A stretch of 64,000 nt of DNA from an uncultured Burkholderiales bacterium. GTDB lineage: Bacteria; Pseudomonadota; Gammaproteobacteria; Burkholderiales; Burkholderiaceae_C. Within the stretch, counting starts at the first letter, position 1. The number at the start of each line of letters is the position of its first letter. Position numbers and translations under genes: made by a program. The DNA is taken from NCBI GenBank assembly GCA_903933115.1, contig CAIZIT010000093.1:1-64000 (forward strand). Reading direction: 5' to 3'. Positions 9,018 through 17,908 of the stretch are shown here, piece by piece. Below the pieces are notes generated by a model. The model did no database searches and was not told the DNA's origin. It saw only the letters and a list, made by a program, of their open reading frames with translations.

Positions 9018-9691
9018 ATGACTACTTGAAACATCAAATCGAGTGGGCTAAGCAACCAAGCGACCATTTGGTAGGTCAAACCCATCAAAGGTTGCATCCA
9101 AATCTTGTTGATGGCCCCAATCATGACCAAAAACATGACCACAAAGAACCCATAAGGCTCAATGCGAGAGAATTCCATCGCTGCTTTCCAGGGCAGCAGA
9201 CCAACCACAATCCGACCCCCGTCCAAAGGGGGAATGGGAAAGAGGTTGAAGACAAACATCACCACGTTGACCAACACACCGGCTTGACACATGGAGAGAA
9301 AGAAGCGCTCTTGAACCCCTAGGTTGCCCAAAACAAAGAGCAGCGCGCCCCATACAAGAGCTTGAAAAAAATTAATGGCTGGACCCGCCAATGCCACCCA
9401 GACCATGTCTCTCTTGGGATGCTTCAAGTGACCAAAGCGAACGGGCACGGGTTTGGCATATCCAAACAGCAAAGCCCCAGAGGTGGCAAAGTAAAGCATC
9501 AATGGCATCACAATGGTGCCAATCAAATCGATGTGGTTCATGGGGTTCAGGGTCACTCGACCTTGCATCCAAGCTGTATCGTCGCCAAAAAATTTGGCGG
9601 CGTAACCATGCGCTGCTTCATGCAATGTGATTGCAAATAAAACAGGCAATGCAAAGATCAGAACGGTTTGGATGAGCTCATTGTTTTCCAC
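9014..9691 (-). CDS. Site-2 protease family (M50) membrane metalloprotease
   Basis: The 225-residue membrane protein carries the zinc motif HEAAH at residues 24-28 and the second motif NLFPIPPLDGG (149-159, with D157 as third ligand). It matches the small M50 family without PDZ domain (YwhC/Rip-like). Substrates are unknown. The start is a GTG at 9691. The gene overlaps trpS by 4 bases, an arrangement I recall from other Burkholderiales. Confidence 0.9.
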   Translation of the reverse strand: MENNELIQTVLIFALPVLFAITLHEAAHGYAAKFFGDDTAWMQGRVTLNPMNHIDLIGTIVMPLMLYFATSGALLFGYAKPVPVRFGHLKHPKRDMVWVALAGPAINFFQALVWGALLFVLGNLGVQERFFLSMCQAGVLVNVVMFVFNLFPIPPLDGGRIVVGLLPWKAAMEFSRIEPYGFFVVMFLVMIGAINKIWMQPLMGLTYQMVAWLLSPLDLMFQVVI

Positions 9692-9788
9692 TCCGACATT
9701 GTGCCATCAGGTATGCGATTTGTAACCAAAAGTTACATCTAACGGTCAAAAAGAGCGTTAAATTAACCTTTTTTTAGTTATTTTTTAC

Positions 9789-10490
9789 TTAATTTGCATG
9801 TAAAGAAATACCTAAAAGCGACAAATCTCCGCCGCCTTGGCGGATCAGTATGGGCTCACCCGAGTGGTTCATGGGGGTGAGATCCAGCACCGTCGTGGGC
9901 TCTTGGGACACCGCTCCCGCATCCATCAGCCCTTCAATTTGATGGCCCAACCTTGTTCGAATTTCATCAGGGTCGTTCAACGCAGCGTCCTCCCCCGGCA
10001 AAATCAAAGTCGTGCAAAGCAAGGCTTGTTCATGAAGACGCAACAAGCCTTGAACAACAGGGTGGTTCGGTACACGCAGGCCAATGGTTTTTCTTTGTGG
10101 GTGACTCACTCTTTTGGGAACTTCCTTGGTGGCGTCCAAGATGAAGGTGAATGCCCCTGGTGTGGCCGCCTTCAAGAGCCTGTATTGTCGATTGTCCACT
10201 TTGGCGTAACTCGCCAACTGCGTCAAGTCCCTACAAAGCAGCGTCAACAGGTGGCGTTCATCGATGCCTCGGATTTGTCGCATCCTTTGAACCGCCTTGG
10301 GGTCATCCAGTTGGCAAACCAAGGCATAACTGGAATCGGTGGGAATGGCGAAAACAGCACCCTTTGAAAGCATCAAGGCGCTTGCACTCAAAAGTCTTTC
10401 TTGGGGATGGGTCGGATGAATTTCGAAGTATTGCACGGCTTTAGGCGTCAGGGTGTTGATGGGATCGTTTCCGAGGTCCTCTATTATCAT
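9789..10490 (-). CDS. Sua5/YciO/YrdC family protein, YciO type
   Basis: The 233-residue single-domain protein has the YrdC fold signatures KGAVFAIPTDSSYAL and HPQRKTIGLRVPNHP. The KRKTIGLRVP form is characteristic of the YciO branch. The family as a whole makes threonylcarbamoyl-AMP for tRNA t6A37. TsaC/Sua5 members do this in vivo, while the role of YciO is less certain. A separate TsaC may exist outside the window. The gene is divergent from the decarboxylase-like gene at 10553. Confidence 0.85.
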   Translation of the reverse strand: MIIEDLGNDPINTLTPKAVQYFEIHPTHPQERLLSASALMLSKGAVFAIPTDSSYALVCQLDDPKAVQRMRQIRGIDERHLLTLLCRDLTQLASYAKVDNRQYRLLKAATPGAFTFILDATKEVPKRVSHPQRKTIGLRVPNHPVVQGLLRLHEQALLCTTLILPGEDAALNDPDEIRTRLGHQIEGLMDAGAVSQEPTTVLDLTPMNHSGEPILIRQGGGDLSLLGISLHAN

Positions 10491-10552
10491 TGAAGCTCTT
10501 GAGTCTTGAATTGAGCTACATTAATCAGCCATGTCCACTGCGGAGTAATATT

Positions 10553-11419
10553 TTGAATTGTCAAATCAGAAGGTCTCACTTGAGGGCTGTCCTGCAGCAA
10601 GATGCTTGTCTATTTCCAGCCTCTGTTTTCGATCCCTTGTCTGCGCGCATGGCCGAGCATTTGGGCTTTGAGTTGGGCATGCTGGCGGGCTCAGTGGCCT
10701 CTTGGCATGTTCTTGGAGCGCCTGACCAAGTGGTGTTGACGCTCACTGAGTTGGCGGAAACCGCACATCGAATTGGTCGTGCCAGCTCCCTTTCTTTGCT
10801 TGTTGACGCCGACCACGGCTTTGGCAACGCTTTGAATGTGAGAAGAACCATTGCAGAGCTCGAGGACGCAGGTGTGAGTGGTTTGACCATTGAAGACACC
10901 GAGTTGCCGCAACCTTTTGCCAAGCCTGCCAAGGGTTTGATTGACGCTGCGGAGGCGATGGGAAAATTTCAGGCCGCTGTGGATGCCAGAACCGATCCTT
11001 TGTTGTGTGTGTTTGCCAGAACCACTGCATTGAGCAACTTGCCGATGCGTGAGGCTCTTGAGAGAATTGCGCTTTACAACACGGCAAAAGTCGATGGTCT
11101 TTTTTTGGTGGGCGTACAAAACTGGGAGCAACTGAAGGCCATCCGATCGGTCACAAGCTTACCGCTTTTGCTGGGCAGCACACCCAAGGAGTTGAAAGAC
11201 GCCAGACAATTGGCGCAATTGAACGTAAAAGTTGCCTTAGAAGGTCATTCGCCGTTCAATGAAGCACTTCGCGCGACCTTTGAGGAGCTTCAAAGACTGC
11301 GTGCTCGCGTGTCACCCAACATGGGGCCGCCCATCGCAAAAGACCTTTTGTTGAAAACCTTGACCCAAGAGGCTGAGTACAAGCAATGGATCAAAACGTA
11401 CCTCAACCCTCCCCAATGA
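10553..11419 (+). CDS. Isocitrate lyase/PEP mutase superfamily, oxaloacetate decarboxylase-like
   Basis: The 288-residue protein resembles the Pseudomonas oxaloacetate decarboxylase group: ASVFDPLSAR, GSVASWHVLGAPD, DADHGFGNALNV (metal and substrate site) and TIEDTELP. The likely reaction is oxaloacetate to pyruvate and CO2. I prefer the TTG start at 10553, which has a GGAG site seven bases upstream and gives MNCQIRRSHLRAVL. The same frame is open to a TTG at 10490 that collides with the start of the divergent gene. The end overlaps the following Bug gene, suggesting shared use of a carboxylate. Confidence 0.82.
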   Translation: MNCQIRRSHLRAVLQQDACLFPASVFDPLSARMAEHLGFELGMLAGSVASWHVLGAPDQVVLTLTELAETAHRIGRASSLSLLVDADHGFGNALNVRRTIAELEDAGVSGLTIEDTELPQPFAKPAKGLIDAAEAMGKFQAAVDARTDPLLCVFARTTALSNLPMREALERIALYNTAKVDGLFLVGVQNWEQLKAIRSVTSLPLLLGSTPKELKDARQLAQLNVKVALEGHSPFNEALRATFEELQRLRARVSPNMGPPIAKDLLLKTLTQEAEYKQWIKTYLNPPQ

Positions 11420-12402
11420 GACAAAACATCATGATGAACCTTCGACTCTACGGTGCTGGGGCTTTACTTGTCCTTCAAAGCCTCATCCCCGCAGCGGCTC
11501 AAACATGGCCTTCCGCTCCCATTCATTTGATCGTTCCCTTTCAGGCTGGAGGTTCGACGGACTTCTTGGCCAGAACCCTCGCTCAGCGTTTGTCTGAGCG
11601 TGTTCAACAAGCTGTTATCGTGGAGAATAAACCCGGTGCCAATGGCACAGTGGGTGCGGCCTATGTGGGGAAATCTTTGGGAGATGGTTTGAATTTGTTG
11701 TTGGTTCAAGCTGGATTTGCATCCAATGCCAGTTTGTACAAGAGCAATACCTTCGATCCCGTGAAGGACTTGACCCCCACTTCCTTGTTGGCCTCAGGTC
11801 CTTTGGTGCTCACCGTGAATGTGAACTTGCCCGTTAAAAATGTCAAAGAGTTGATCGCCTTGGCCAAAGCCAAGCCAGGAGAGATCAATTTTGGTTCTGC
11901 GGGTACGGGCTCTTTACCGCACCTCGCTCCCGAATTGTTCAACTTGATGGCGGGAACCAAGATGACCCATATTCCCTACAAAGGATCGGGTCCAGCCCTA
12001 AACGATGTGATGGCCGGCCAAGTCCCTGTTTACTACATGAATTTGGTGTTGAGCATGCCTTACTTAAAAGCGGGGAAGTTAAAGGCCTTGGCCGTGACCA
12101 GCCCAACGCGCTCGAGCATCGCACCCGATATCCCAACGCTCTCTGAGTCGGGATTGGCAGGGTATGACATGTCAACATGGTACGGTATATTGGTGTCGTC
12201 CAAAACCCCCAAGATCCTGGTCAACAAGATCAGTCAAGAGGTGGCCCATGTTCTTCATGAGCCTGCGATGACAGAGAAGTTTTATTCTGACGGGGTGTCG
12301 GTGGTGGCCAGTACACCGGAGCAGTTTCACGATTTTTTGTCTCAAGAGACCGTCAAATTTGCCAAAATCATTCAGTCAGCCGGCATCAAAGCCAGTGACT
12401 AG
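11416..12402 (+). CDS. Bug-family (TctC) periplasmic solute-binding protein
   Basis: The 328-residue product has a signal peptide ending about AAAQTWP, then the Bug signatures PIHLIVPFQAGGSTDFLAR, VENKPGANGTVGAAYVG and HIPYKGSGPALNDVMAG. These proteins bind carboxylates in the periplasm, sometimes for TctAB transporters and often as orphans. ATG 11416 overlaps the previous stop (ATGA). Later ATGs at 11431/11434 are possible. No tctA or tctB is adjacent. Coupling to an oxaloacetate-decarboxylase-like gene suggests a C4-dicarboxylate or related ligand (inference). Confidence 0.9.
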   Translation: MRQNIMMNLRLYGAGALLVLQSLIPAAAQTWPSAPIHLIVPFQAGGSTDFLARTLAQRLSERVQQAVIVENKPGANGTVGAAYVGKSLGDGLNLLLVQAGFASNASLYKSNTFDPVKDLTPTSLLASGPLVLTVNVNLPVKNVKELIALAKAKPGEINFGSAGTGSLPHLAPELFNLMAGTKMTHIPYKGSGPALNDVMAGQVPVYYMNLVLSMPYLKAGKLKALAVTSPTRSSIAPDIPTLSESGLAGYDMSTWYGILVSSKTPKILVNKISQEVAHVLHEPAMTEKFYSDGVSVVASTPEQFHDFLSQETVKFAKIIQSAGIKASD

Positions 12403-12461
12403 AGTCCAGCGAATGGACGCATTTACGAAGCGCTCCGAAGCCGATCAGGATCGTCAAGCCT

Positions 12462-13346
12462 TCATGTGCTGGTCTTGGGCGAGCTGCCTAAATGCTGATT
12501 CAAGACTTTTCTCAGGTAGACCGTCAATTCGCTAGGCGTCATGCCAATGGGCCCCAGGCCTTCTTCAAGCATCATGTCTGCAGCACGGGCATGAAGCTCA
12601 ACGCCTAGACAAGTGGCTTGCCAAAGATCAAGTCCGTGATGGAGGCCTTGGGCTGCAAGTGCTGCAATACAACCCGTCAAGACATCTCCCATGCCGCCAA
12701 CGGCCATGCCTGCATTGCCAGACATGCATTCATGAATATCGAGACCTACAGACATGATCAAACTGCGGTGACCCTTCAGCACCACATGGCATTGAGTCAG
12801 CTGGGTCAATTTTGAAATCGCCTCTGCTCGATCGCATTGAACCGCCTCAGCGGTGCATGAGAGCAGTCGAGCGGCTTCACCTGGATGAGGCGTCAGTGTG
12901 GTGGGGTGTGAACGGGTTCGAAGGATGTTCAACAGTTCACCCTTGCTGGCCAAGATGTTCAAGCCATCGGCATCAATGATCAAAGGCCCTTGCCAATGAA
13001 GGGCGGCAAGAAGCCACTCTTGAGCCAATGGGCCCTGTCCCATCCCTGGGCCTATGGCCATGACATCGGGCTGAATGGCCTGGAGTGCTTCATGGGGTGA
13101 CATGAGGTGAGCGTCATGAACCATCAACTCAGGCTGATCACTCACCAAGTGTGCGCTGGCGGCATCGAACATCATCAAGATCGTCCATCCCGCACCGCTG
13201 TAAAGCGATGCCTTTGCAGCCAGGACCAAAGCGCCCGCCATGCTCGCTGCTCCGCCGATCAACAAAACCTTCCCGTTGTCTCCTTTGTGTGCAGTCTCTG
13301 CACGCTTTAGCGAGTCAATGAGTTTTAGTGCATCAAGCGTTTGCAT
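12462..13346 (-). CDS. nnrD: ADP-dependent NAD(P)H-hydrate dehydratase
   Basis: The 294-residue ribokinase-like enzyme repairs damaged NAD(P)H hydrates. Visible signatures are KGDNGKVLLIGG, AIGPGMGQGP, TPHPGEAARLL and GNAGMAVGGMGDVLTG, the last containing the catalytic aspartate. Only the dehydratase is encoded. The NnrE epimerase half that is fused in E. coli YjeF is absent here. An alpha/beta hydrolase gene lies 16 bases upstream on the same strand. Confidence 0.92.
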   Translation of the reverse strand: MQTLDALKLIDSLKRAETAHKGDNGKVLLIGGAASMAGALVLAAKASLYSGAGWTILMMFDAASAHLVSDQPELMVHDAHLMSPHEALQAIQPDVMAIGPGMGQGPLAQEWLLAALHWQGPLIIDADGLNILASKGELLNILRTRSHPTTLTPHPGEAARLLSCTAEAVQCDRAEAISKLTQLTQCHVVLKGHRSLIMSVGLDIHECMSGNAGMAVGGMGDVLTGCIAALAAQGLHHGLDLWQATCLGVELHARAADMMLEEGLGPIGMTPSELTVYLRKVLNQHLGSSPKTST

Positions 13347-13362
13347 GGAGTAGGACGACTTG

Positions 13363-14223
13363 TTATTTTTCCAATTGGGCTTTGAAGTTCAGCACTTGCT
13401 CCAGGGTGTTTTCCCCTGTTTGATCGGGTGGGAAGACAGACCAAAGTTCTGAGTGGGGAAGGAGCTCTCTCAGAGCCCAAGAGGCTGAGCGTGTGTGGCG
13501 CGTGTCTGCTCCAGACATGATCAGTGAGGGGGTTTGAATGCCCATCAACTGCTCGCCCGTTGCGCCGCAGGGCATGGTGTCTGTGAAGATGTTGTCTCGG
13601 CTTTGCTCGCAAATGGAGATGTACTCATCGGTGTCCATCGCTAAAAGGGATTGGACAAGCTCAGGATCATGGACAGATGGCGATCCCCATGGACCGATTT
13701 CTGGGTCCATCCAAAAATTTTCTCCTTTGGGAGCTCGGTCTATCACCGCTTGCATGCCATGGGATTTCACAAAGTCGATGTGGCGCTGAAAAAACGTGGT
13801 CCCTTTTCTTTTCCACAAAAAACCACCAACAGGCCAATGGAGCAAAAGCCCTTTGCAAGCCTCTGGATGGCGAGTGGCGAATGCTGTGGCCAAAGATGCG
13901 CCCATGCAGCAGCCCAAAATATAGGCCTTCTCAAAGCCGGCCAAATCGAGCATCGCTTTGGCCTCTTTGACATACAAGTCCCAAGAGAGTGCCTCCACTC
14001 GACCACCTGATAAACCCGACTCTCGTCTATCGTACGCAATGGTGGTGAAATGTTGAGACAGGGTGGCCAAGCCGTCCATTTCCTTCCAAGCCTCTTTGCC
14101 ACCAGCCGCGGTCCATCTGGACATGACCGATCTCCATCCTCCGGGCGCAAACATCAGCAGGGCAGGACCTTGTCCTTGGATTTGATAGTTGACTGAAATT
14201 CCATTGATGTTTGCAAAAGGCAC
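13363..14223 (-). CDS. Alpha/beta-hydrolase fold protein with Cys at the nucleophile position
   Basis: The 286-residue protein has the oxyanion-region segment MFAPGGWRS, a YDRRESGLSGG turn and the nucleophile elbow GCCMG at residues 104-108. C106 therefore stands where Ser is usual. An acid candidate lies in SGADTRHT. No histidine is evident at the usual C-terminal position (PPDQTGENTLEQ). Function is unknown: it could be a Cys-dependent hydrolase, as in dienelactone hydrolases, or a non-hydrolytic member. GTG 14223 has a GGAG site seven bases upstream. Confidence 0.8.
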   Translation of the reverse strand: MPFANINGISVNYQIQGQGPALLMFAPGGWRSVMSRWTAAGGKEAWKEMDGLATLSQHFTTIAYDRRESGLSGGRVEALSWDLYVKEAKAMLDLAGFEKAYILGCCMGASLATAFATRHPEACKGLLLHWPVGGFLWKRKGTTFFQRHIDFVKSHGMQAVIDRAPKGENFWMDPEIGPWGSPSVHDPELVQSLLAMDTDEYISICEQSRDNIFTDTMPCGATGEQLMGIQTPSLIMSGADTRHTRSASWALRELLPHSELWSVFPPDQTGENTLEQVLNFKAQLEK

Positions 14224-14334
14224 TTGTAATCTCCAAAAAATAAGGAATTGAGAAAGTCATTTTAATCGTCTGCTTTGCGCCGTTGAGATCCATCCCCTTG
14301 ACGCACTCATATCAGCCGCCAGGGTCACGGTCCA

Positions 14335-15195
14335 TCATTTGCTGTGGTAATTGGACCAAGCGCACCCAATGCCGCAAAGAGCGATGAGTGCAATGCCAAG
14401 GCTTGCGATCAAATCGGGGATGTGTTGAAACACCGTCCAGCCCAAGAGGGTGGCAAAGGCGATTCCGCTGTAGAGGTAGGGGGTGATGCTTGAGGCCGGT
14501 GCACGGGCGTAGGCCAAGATCAAGAGATAGTGTCCCAAGGTGCCACAAAGACCCACCAGCACCATCAAGCTCCAATCGTAGGGGCTGATGTCGGTGGTCC
14601 AAGCGCCCAGGACCAAAAGGCTTGCAAAAGCAGTTCCAATCCAGCCCGTGAAAAAGTGCATGCTCAGTGGACTTTCGGTCCTGGCCATGTAACTCGTCAA
14701 AATTTGAAAAAACGCGTACAAAACGACCATGCATATGGGATAGATGGCTGCATGCATGGGTACAGACCCACCGGGTCGCACGATCAGCACCGCGCCTGTG
14801 AGACCGCCTAAAATCAAGATCCAGCGCATCAACGTCACTTGTTCATCCATGAAAAACTGAGCCAATACCGTCACAAGAAGTGGCGTCAGCATACCAATGG
14901 CGGTGAATTCAGCGACAGGCACATGCTCCAAACTTTTGAATCCGAAAAAACTGCATCCAAAAAGAAGGAGGCCTCGAATCAATTGAAGTGAAAATTTCTG
15001 GGTTTTGAACAACCCCCAGCCCTCTTTGGGCAACAAGAAGGCCGTGGTTGCCAAAGCCTGGAAAGCATATCTGAACCAAAGAACCATCAGCAAGGGGACG
15101 GTGGTCAAAACCACCTTGTTGGTGGTGTCTAGCCCTGCAATGCAGCCCATGGCCAAAATGGCAAAGATGATGCTCAAGGGGTTGCTTTTTTGCAT
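14335..15195 (-). CDS. DMT-superfamily exporter, EamA type
   Basis: The 286-residue protein has about ten membrane helices in two EamA repeats, with characteristic segments such as EFTAIGMLTPLLV and ASSITPYLYSGIAFATLLGW. Members export amino acids, purines or other metabolites, and the substrate cannot be read from sequence. It lies upstream of the alpha/beta hydrolase on the same strand across a 111-base gap. A second EamA gene at 26140 is of a different subgroup. Confidence 0.87.
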   Translation of the reverse strand: MQKSNPLSIIFAILAMGCIAGLDTTNKVVLTTVPLLMVLWFRYAFQALATTAFLLPKEGWGLFKTQKFSLQLIRGLLLFGCSFFGFKSLEHVPVAEFTAIGMLTPLLVTVLAQFFMDEQVTLMRWILILGGLTGAVLIVRPGGSVPMHAAIYPICMVVLYAFFQILTSYMARTESPLSMHFFTGWIGTAFASLLVLGAWTTDISPYDWSLMVLVGLCGTLGHYLLILAYARAPASSITPYLYSGIAFATLLGWTVFQHIPDLIASLGIALIALCGIGCAWSNYHSK

Positions 15196-15246
15196 GATGC
15201 AGATGGGGGATGGCGTTAGTTCAATTCGTGAACGAATTTCATTCGT

Positions 15247-16101
15247 TCATTGAATTCGGTCTTCAAGTTGCTCCCAGATCGGTTGGAGTTTGCCAGACAA
15301 CCATGGCAAAGCCCCCAGGTCGATGCGACTCTCGGTAGGGCTGTGGAAATCACTGCCTCTAGAGGCAAAAAAATCAAACTCCATGGCCACGTCTGCGTAT
15401 TTGACAAACTCGTCCGGTGTATGACTGCCCGTGACCACCTCAATGCCTTGGCCGCCATGGGCTTTGAATTCCGATAAAAATGCAAACTCTTCTGTGGGTG
15501 TAAAGGGGTACCTGCCCGGGTGCGCAATGACAGCCATGCCTTTGCAGTCTCTGATCCAAGTCACCGCATCTTTCAAGCTGGCCCATTTGTGTTCAACAAA
15601 TCCTGGTTTGCCTTCGGTCAAAAAGCGTCTAAAAACTTCGTTGGTGTCTTGACAGACACCACTTTCAACCAAAAACCTTGCAAAGTGCGTTCTGGAGATG
15701 AGCTCTAGGTTGCCCGCATACTGAAGAGCTCCTTCAAAGGCACCCACAATGCCCACTTTCTCAAGCTGTGCTGACATCTCCCGAGCGCGCTCTTCTCGAC
15801 CGCCTCGGGTGGCTTTCAAACCTTCTTGGATCAAAGGCTCAGACGCATCAAAACCCAGGCCCACAATGTGCACGGTTTTTTGAGCAAAAGTGACAGAGAT
15901 TTCAACGCCTGTGAGGTAATTCATACCCAGGGATTGAGCGGCTTCGAGCGCACTGTCTTGGCCACCGATCTCATCGTGGTCGGTCAACGCCCACAATTCC
16001 ACGCCATTGGATTTTGCCCTTTGAGCCAAAGCCGCTGGTGTGAGCGTGCCATCTGATACAACAGAGTGGCAATGAAGGTCTGCGTTGAGAATTGATTTCA
16101 C
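15247..16101 (-). CDS. PHP-domain phosphoesterase, RNase AM/YciV type
   Basis: The PHP metal sites are visible: ADLHCHSVVSDG, LTDHDEIGG, a later HPGRYPFTPTE loop and SRGSDFHSPTE near the end. The E. coli homologue YciV/RNase AM is a 5'-3' exoribonuclease and 3',5'-nucleoside bisphosphatase. I start at GTG 16101 (MKSILNADLHCHS, 284 residues). The frame is open to 16284, but that stretch runs over a GC-rich hairpin and into recJ and has no PHP homology. It lies directly downstream of recJ. Confidence 0.85.
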   Translation of the reverse strand: MKSILNADLHCHSVVSDGTLTPAALAQRAKSNGVELWALTDHDEIGGQDSALEAAQSLGMNYLTGVEISVTFAQKTVHIVGLGFDASEPLIQEGLKATRGGREERAREMSAQLEKVGIVGAFEGALQYAGNLELISRTHFARFLVESGVCQDTNEVFRRFLTEGKPGFVEHKWASLKDAVTWIRDCKGMAVIAHPGRYPFTPTEEFAFLSEFKAHGGQGIEVVTGSHTPDEFVKYADVAMEFDFFASRGSDFHSPTESRIDLGALPWLSGKLQPIWEQLEDRIQ

Positions 16102-16143
16102 TGGATCATTGTAAACGGCTTTGGTGAAAAAGGCACCCTGAAC

Positions 16144-16166
16144 GGGCCCCTTTGGGGGCCCTTTTT
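16144..16166. repeat. GC-rich inverted repeat between recJ and the PHP gene
   Basis: GGGCCCC, a TTTG loop and GGGGCCC form a perfect 7-bp stem followed on plus by TTTTT. Both flanking genes are on minus, where no T run follows. It could block antisense transcription from the plus strand or shape the recJ-PHP messenger. Confidence 0.5.
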
Positions 16167-16195
16167 GCGGTGTCATTGATAGGGTATGGAGGCGT

Positions 16196-17908
16196 CTAAG
16201 CCAGACAATGGATGAAGAGTTTGAGCTTTTCGGCACCTCGCCATGTGTCAACTTCGAGTTTGTAGGCCAAAGTGGATTTGGCACTCAGGCGCTCATTGCG
16301 ACCAAACCAAATGCCGTCAACGAGGAGCTGGCCCAGCTTTAGCTTCAGTGACAAGTGCTGTTCACCAAGAACGCGTTGCTCGAGCACTTCAAACTCGTCG
16401 ACAAAAAGGGGTGCTAAAAATCCTTGGCCCCAAACGGTCGATTTGATCCTCTTGGCTGTGTCCACATGACAGTGGGCTTGCCCAAGTGGACCATCGACCA
16501 AAACGACTTGGGTCAGATCTTCGGTGCTCAAGAGCTCGATCGCCGTTTCTTCAAAGGCAGACTCAAACAGTGCGAGTTGATCTTCTTCAATCGAGCAACC
16601 CGCTGCCATGGCGTGTCCCCCAAATTGAACAATCAAATCGGGGTAACGTTTGCTCATCAAATCCAAGGCGTCTCGCAAGTGAAAGCCCGCAATGGAGCGT
16701 CCTGAACCTTTCAGTAAATGTGACTTGTCTTTGGCTGTGGTGTTGGCAAAAACAAAGGTGGGTCGGTGATAAAGTTCCTTCACCCGAGAGGCCACAATGC
16801 CGATCACACCTTCATGGAAATCGGGATCAAAAATGCAAAGGGCGGCCGGCGCTGCTTCTTGCTCATCCATCAAAGACATGGCAATTTCAAGGGCTTGTTC
16901 TTTCATCTCGAGTTCGATGTTTTTTCTGTCTTTATTGATTTGATCCAGCGTTTGAGCGAGCAACTGTGCTTTCTTCATGTCTTTGGTGATCAGGCATTCA
17001 ATCCCCAAAGTCATGTCGGACAGCCGGCCAGCAGCATTGATTCTGGGTCCTATGGAAAAACCCAAGTCTTGGGAGCAAAGGCTCGTAGGGTCTTTGGCGC
17101 AAACCTCAATCAGTGCTTTCAGTCCCATGGGCATGATGCCTTTTTTGATCCTCTCGAGGCCTTGATGGATGAGGCGTCGGTTGTTCACATCAAGACTCAC
17201 CACATCGGCCACACTTCCAAGAGCGACCAAGGGCAAGAGCTGATCCAATTTGGGCTCTTGGAGTTGATGTTTGACAAAATATCCCCTGGTCCTCAACTCA
17301 GCTCTGAGGGCCAATAAAACATAGAACATCACTCCAACACCTGCCAAACTTTTGCTCTCAAAAGTGCAGCCCTTTTGGTTGGGGTTCACAATCACATCGG
17401 CATTGGGGGTTGAGGGGCCCGGTAAATGGTGATCGGTGATGATCACCTCTAAGCCCAAATCCTTGGCCACTTGCACGCCCTCGATGCTGGCAATGCCGTT
17501 GTCCACGGTGATCAAAATTTGAGCTTGGGTATCTTTGACTCGTTGTGAGATTTTGGGCGTCAAGCCATATCCATCATGAACCCGGTCGGGGACCAAGAAG
17601 TGAACATTTTTAGCGCCTAGCAATTCAAGCCCAGAAAGTGCAACAGCACACGCTGTGGCGCCGTCACAGTCGTAGTCCGCCACAATGCAAATTTGCTTTT
17701 GTGATTCGATCGCGTCGGCGAGCAGCTGACCGGCTTGCTCGTTGCCCTTCAAATGAGAGGGGGGGATCAAGTGCTTTAAGGATAAATCCAAGTCCATGGC
17801 ATCGCTCACCCCTCTTGAGGCAAACAGTTGCGAGAGCAAGGGGTGCTCGCCAGCTTCAGTCAGGGCTTGGGCTGCGGCGGTGTGGGTGGGTCTGGGGACG
17901 AGTTTCAT
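16196..17908 (-). CDS. recJ: Single-strand-specific 5'-3' DNA exonuclease RecJ
   Basis: The 570-residue DHH-family nuclease has the metal motifs CIVADYDCDGATA, TVDNGIAS and ITDHHLPG in order. The DHHA1 part follows (GSGRSIAGFHLRDAL, FGGHAMAAGCSIEE), then the C-terminal OB-type domain. RecJ degrades single-stranded DNA in mismatch repair and RecFOR recombination. Length matches the family. The start overlaps the stop of the RpfE-like gene by 4 bases, and the PHP gene follows. Confidence 0.96.
   Translation of the reverse strand: MKLVPRPTHTAAAQALTEAGEHPLLSQLFASRGVSDAMDLDLSLKHLIPPSHLKGNEQAGQLLADAIESQKQICIVADYDCDGATACAVALSGLELLGAKNVHFLVPDRVHDGYGLTPKISQRVKDTQAQILITVDNGIASIEGVQVAKDLGLEVIITDHHLPGPSTPNADVIVNPNQKGCTFESKSLAGVGVMFYVLLALRAELRTRGYFVKHQLQEPKLDQLLPLVALGSVADVVSLDVNNRRLIHQGLERIKKGIMPMGLKALIEVCAKDPTSLCSQDLGFSIGPRINAAGRLSDMTLGIECLITKDMKKAQLLAQTLDQINKDRKNIELEMKEQALEIAMSLMDEQEAAPAALCIFDPDFHEGVIGIVASRVKELYHRPTFVFANTTAKDKSHLLKGSGRSIAGFHLRDALDLMSKRYPDLIVQFGGHAMAAGCSIEEDQLALFESAFEETAIELLSTEDLTQVVLVDGPLGQAHCHVDTAKRIKSTVWGQGFLAPLFVDEFEVLEQRVLGEQHLSLKLKLGQLLVDGIWFGRNERLSAKSTLAYKLEVDTWRGAEKLKLFIHCLA

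Noticed and set aside
16102-16284. N-terminal extension of the PHP gene
   Set aside because: It covers a GC-rich hairpin and overlaps recJ, with no PHP-family sequence; GTG 16101 starts directly at the conserved region.
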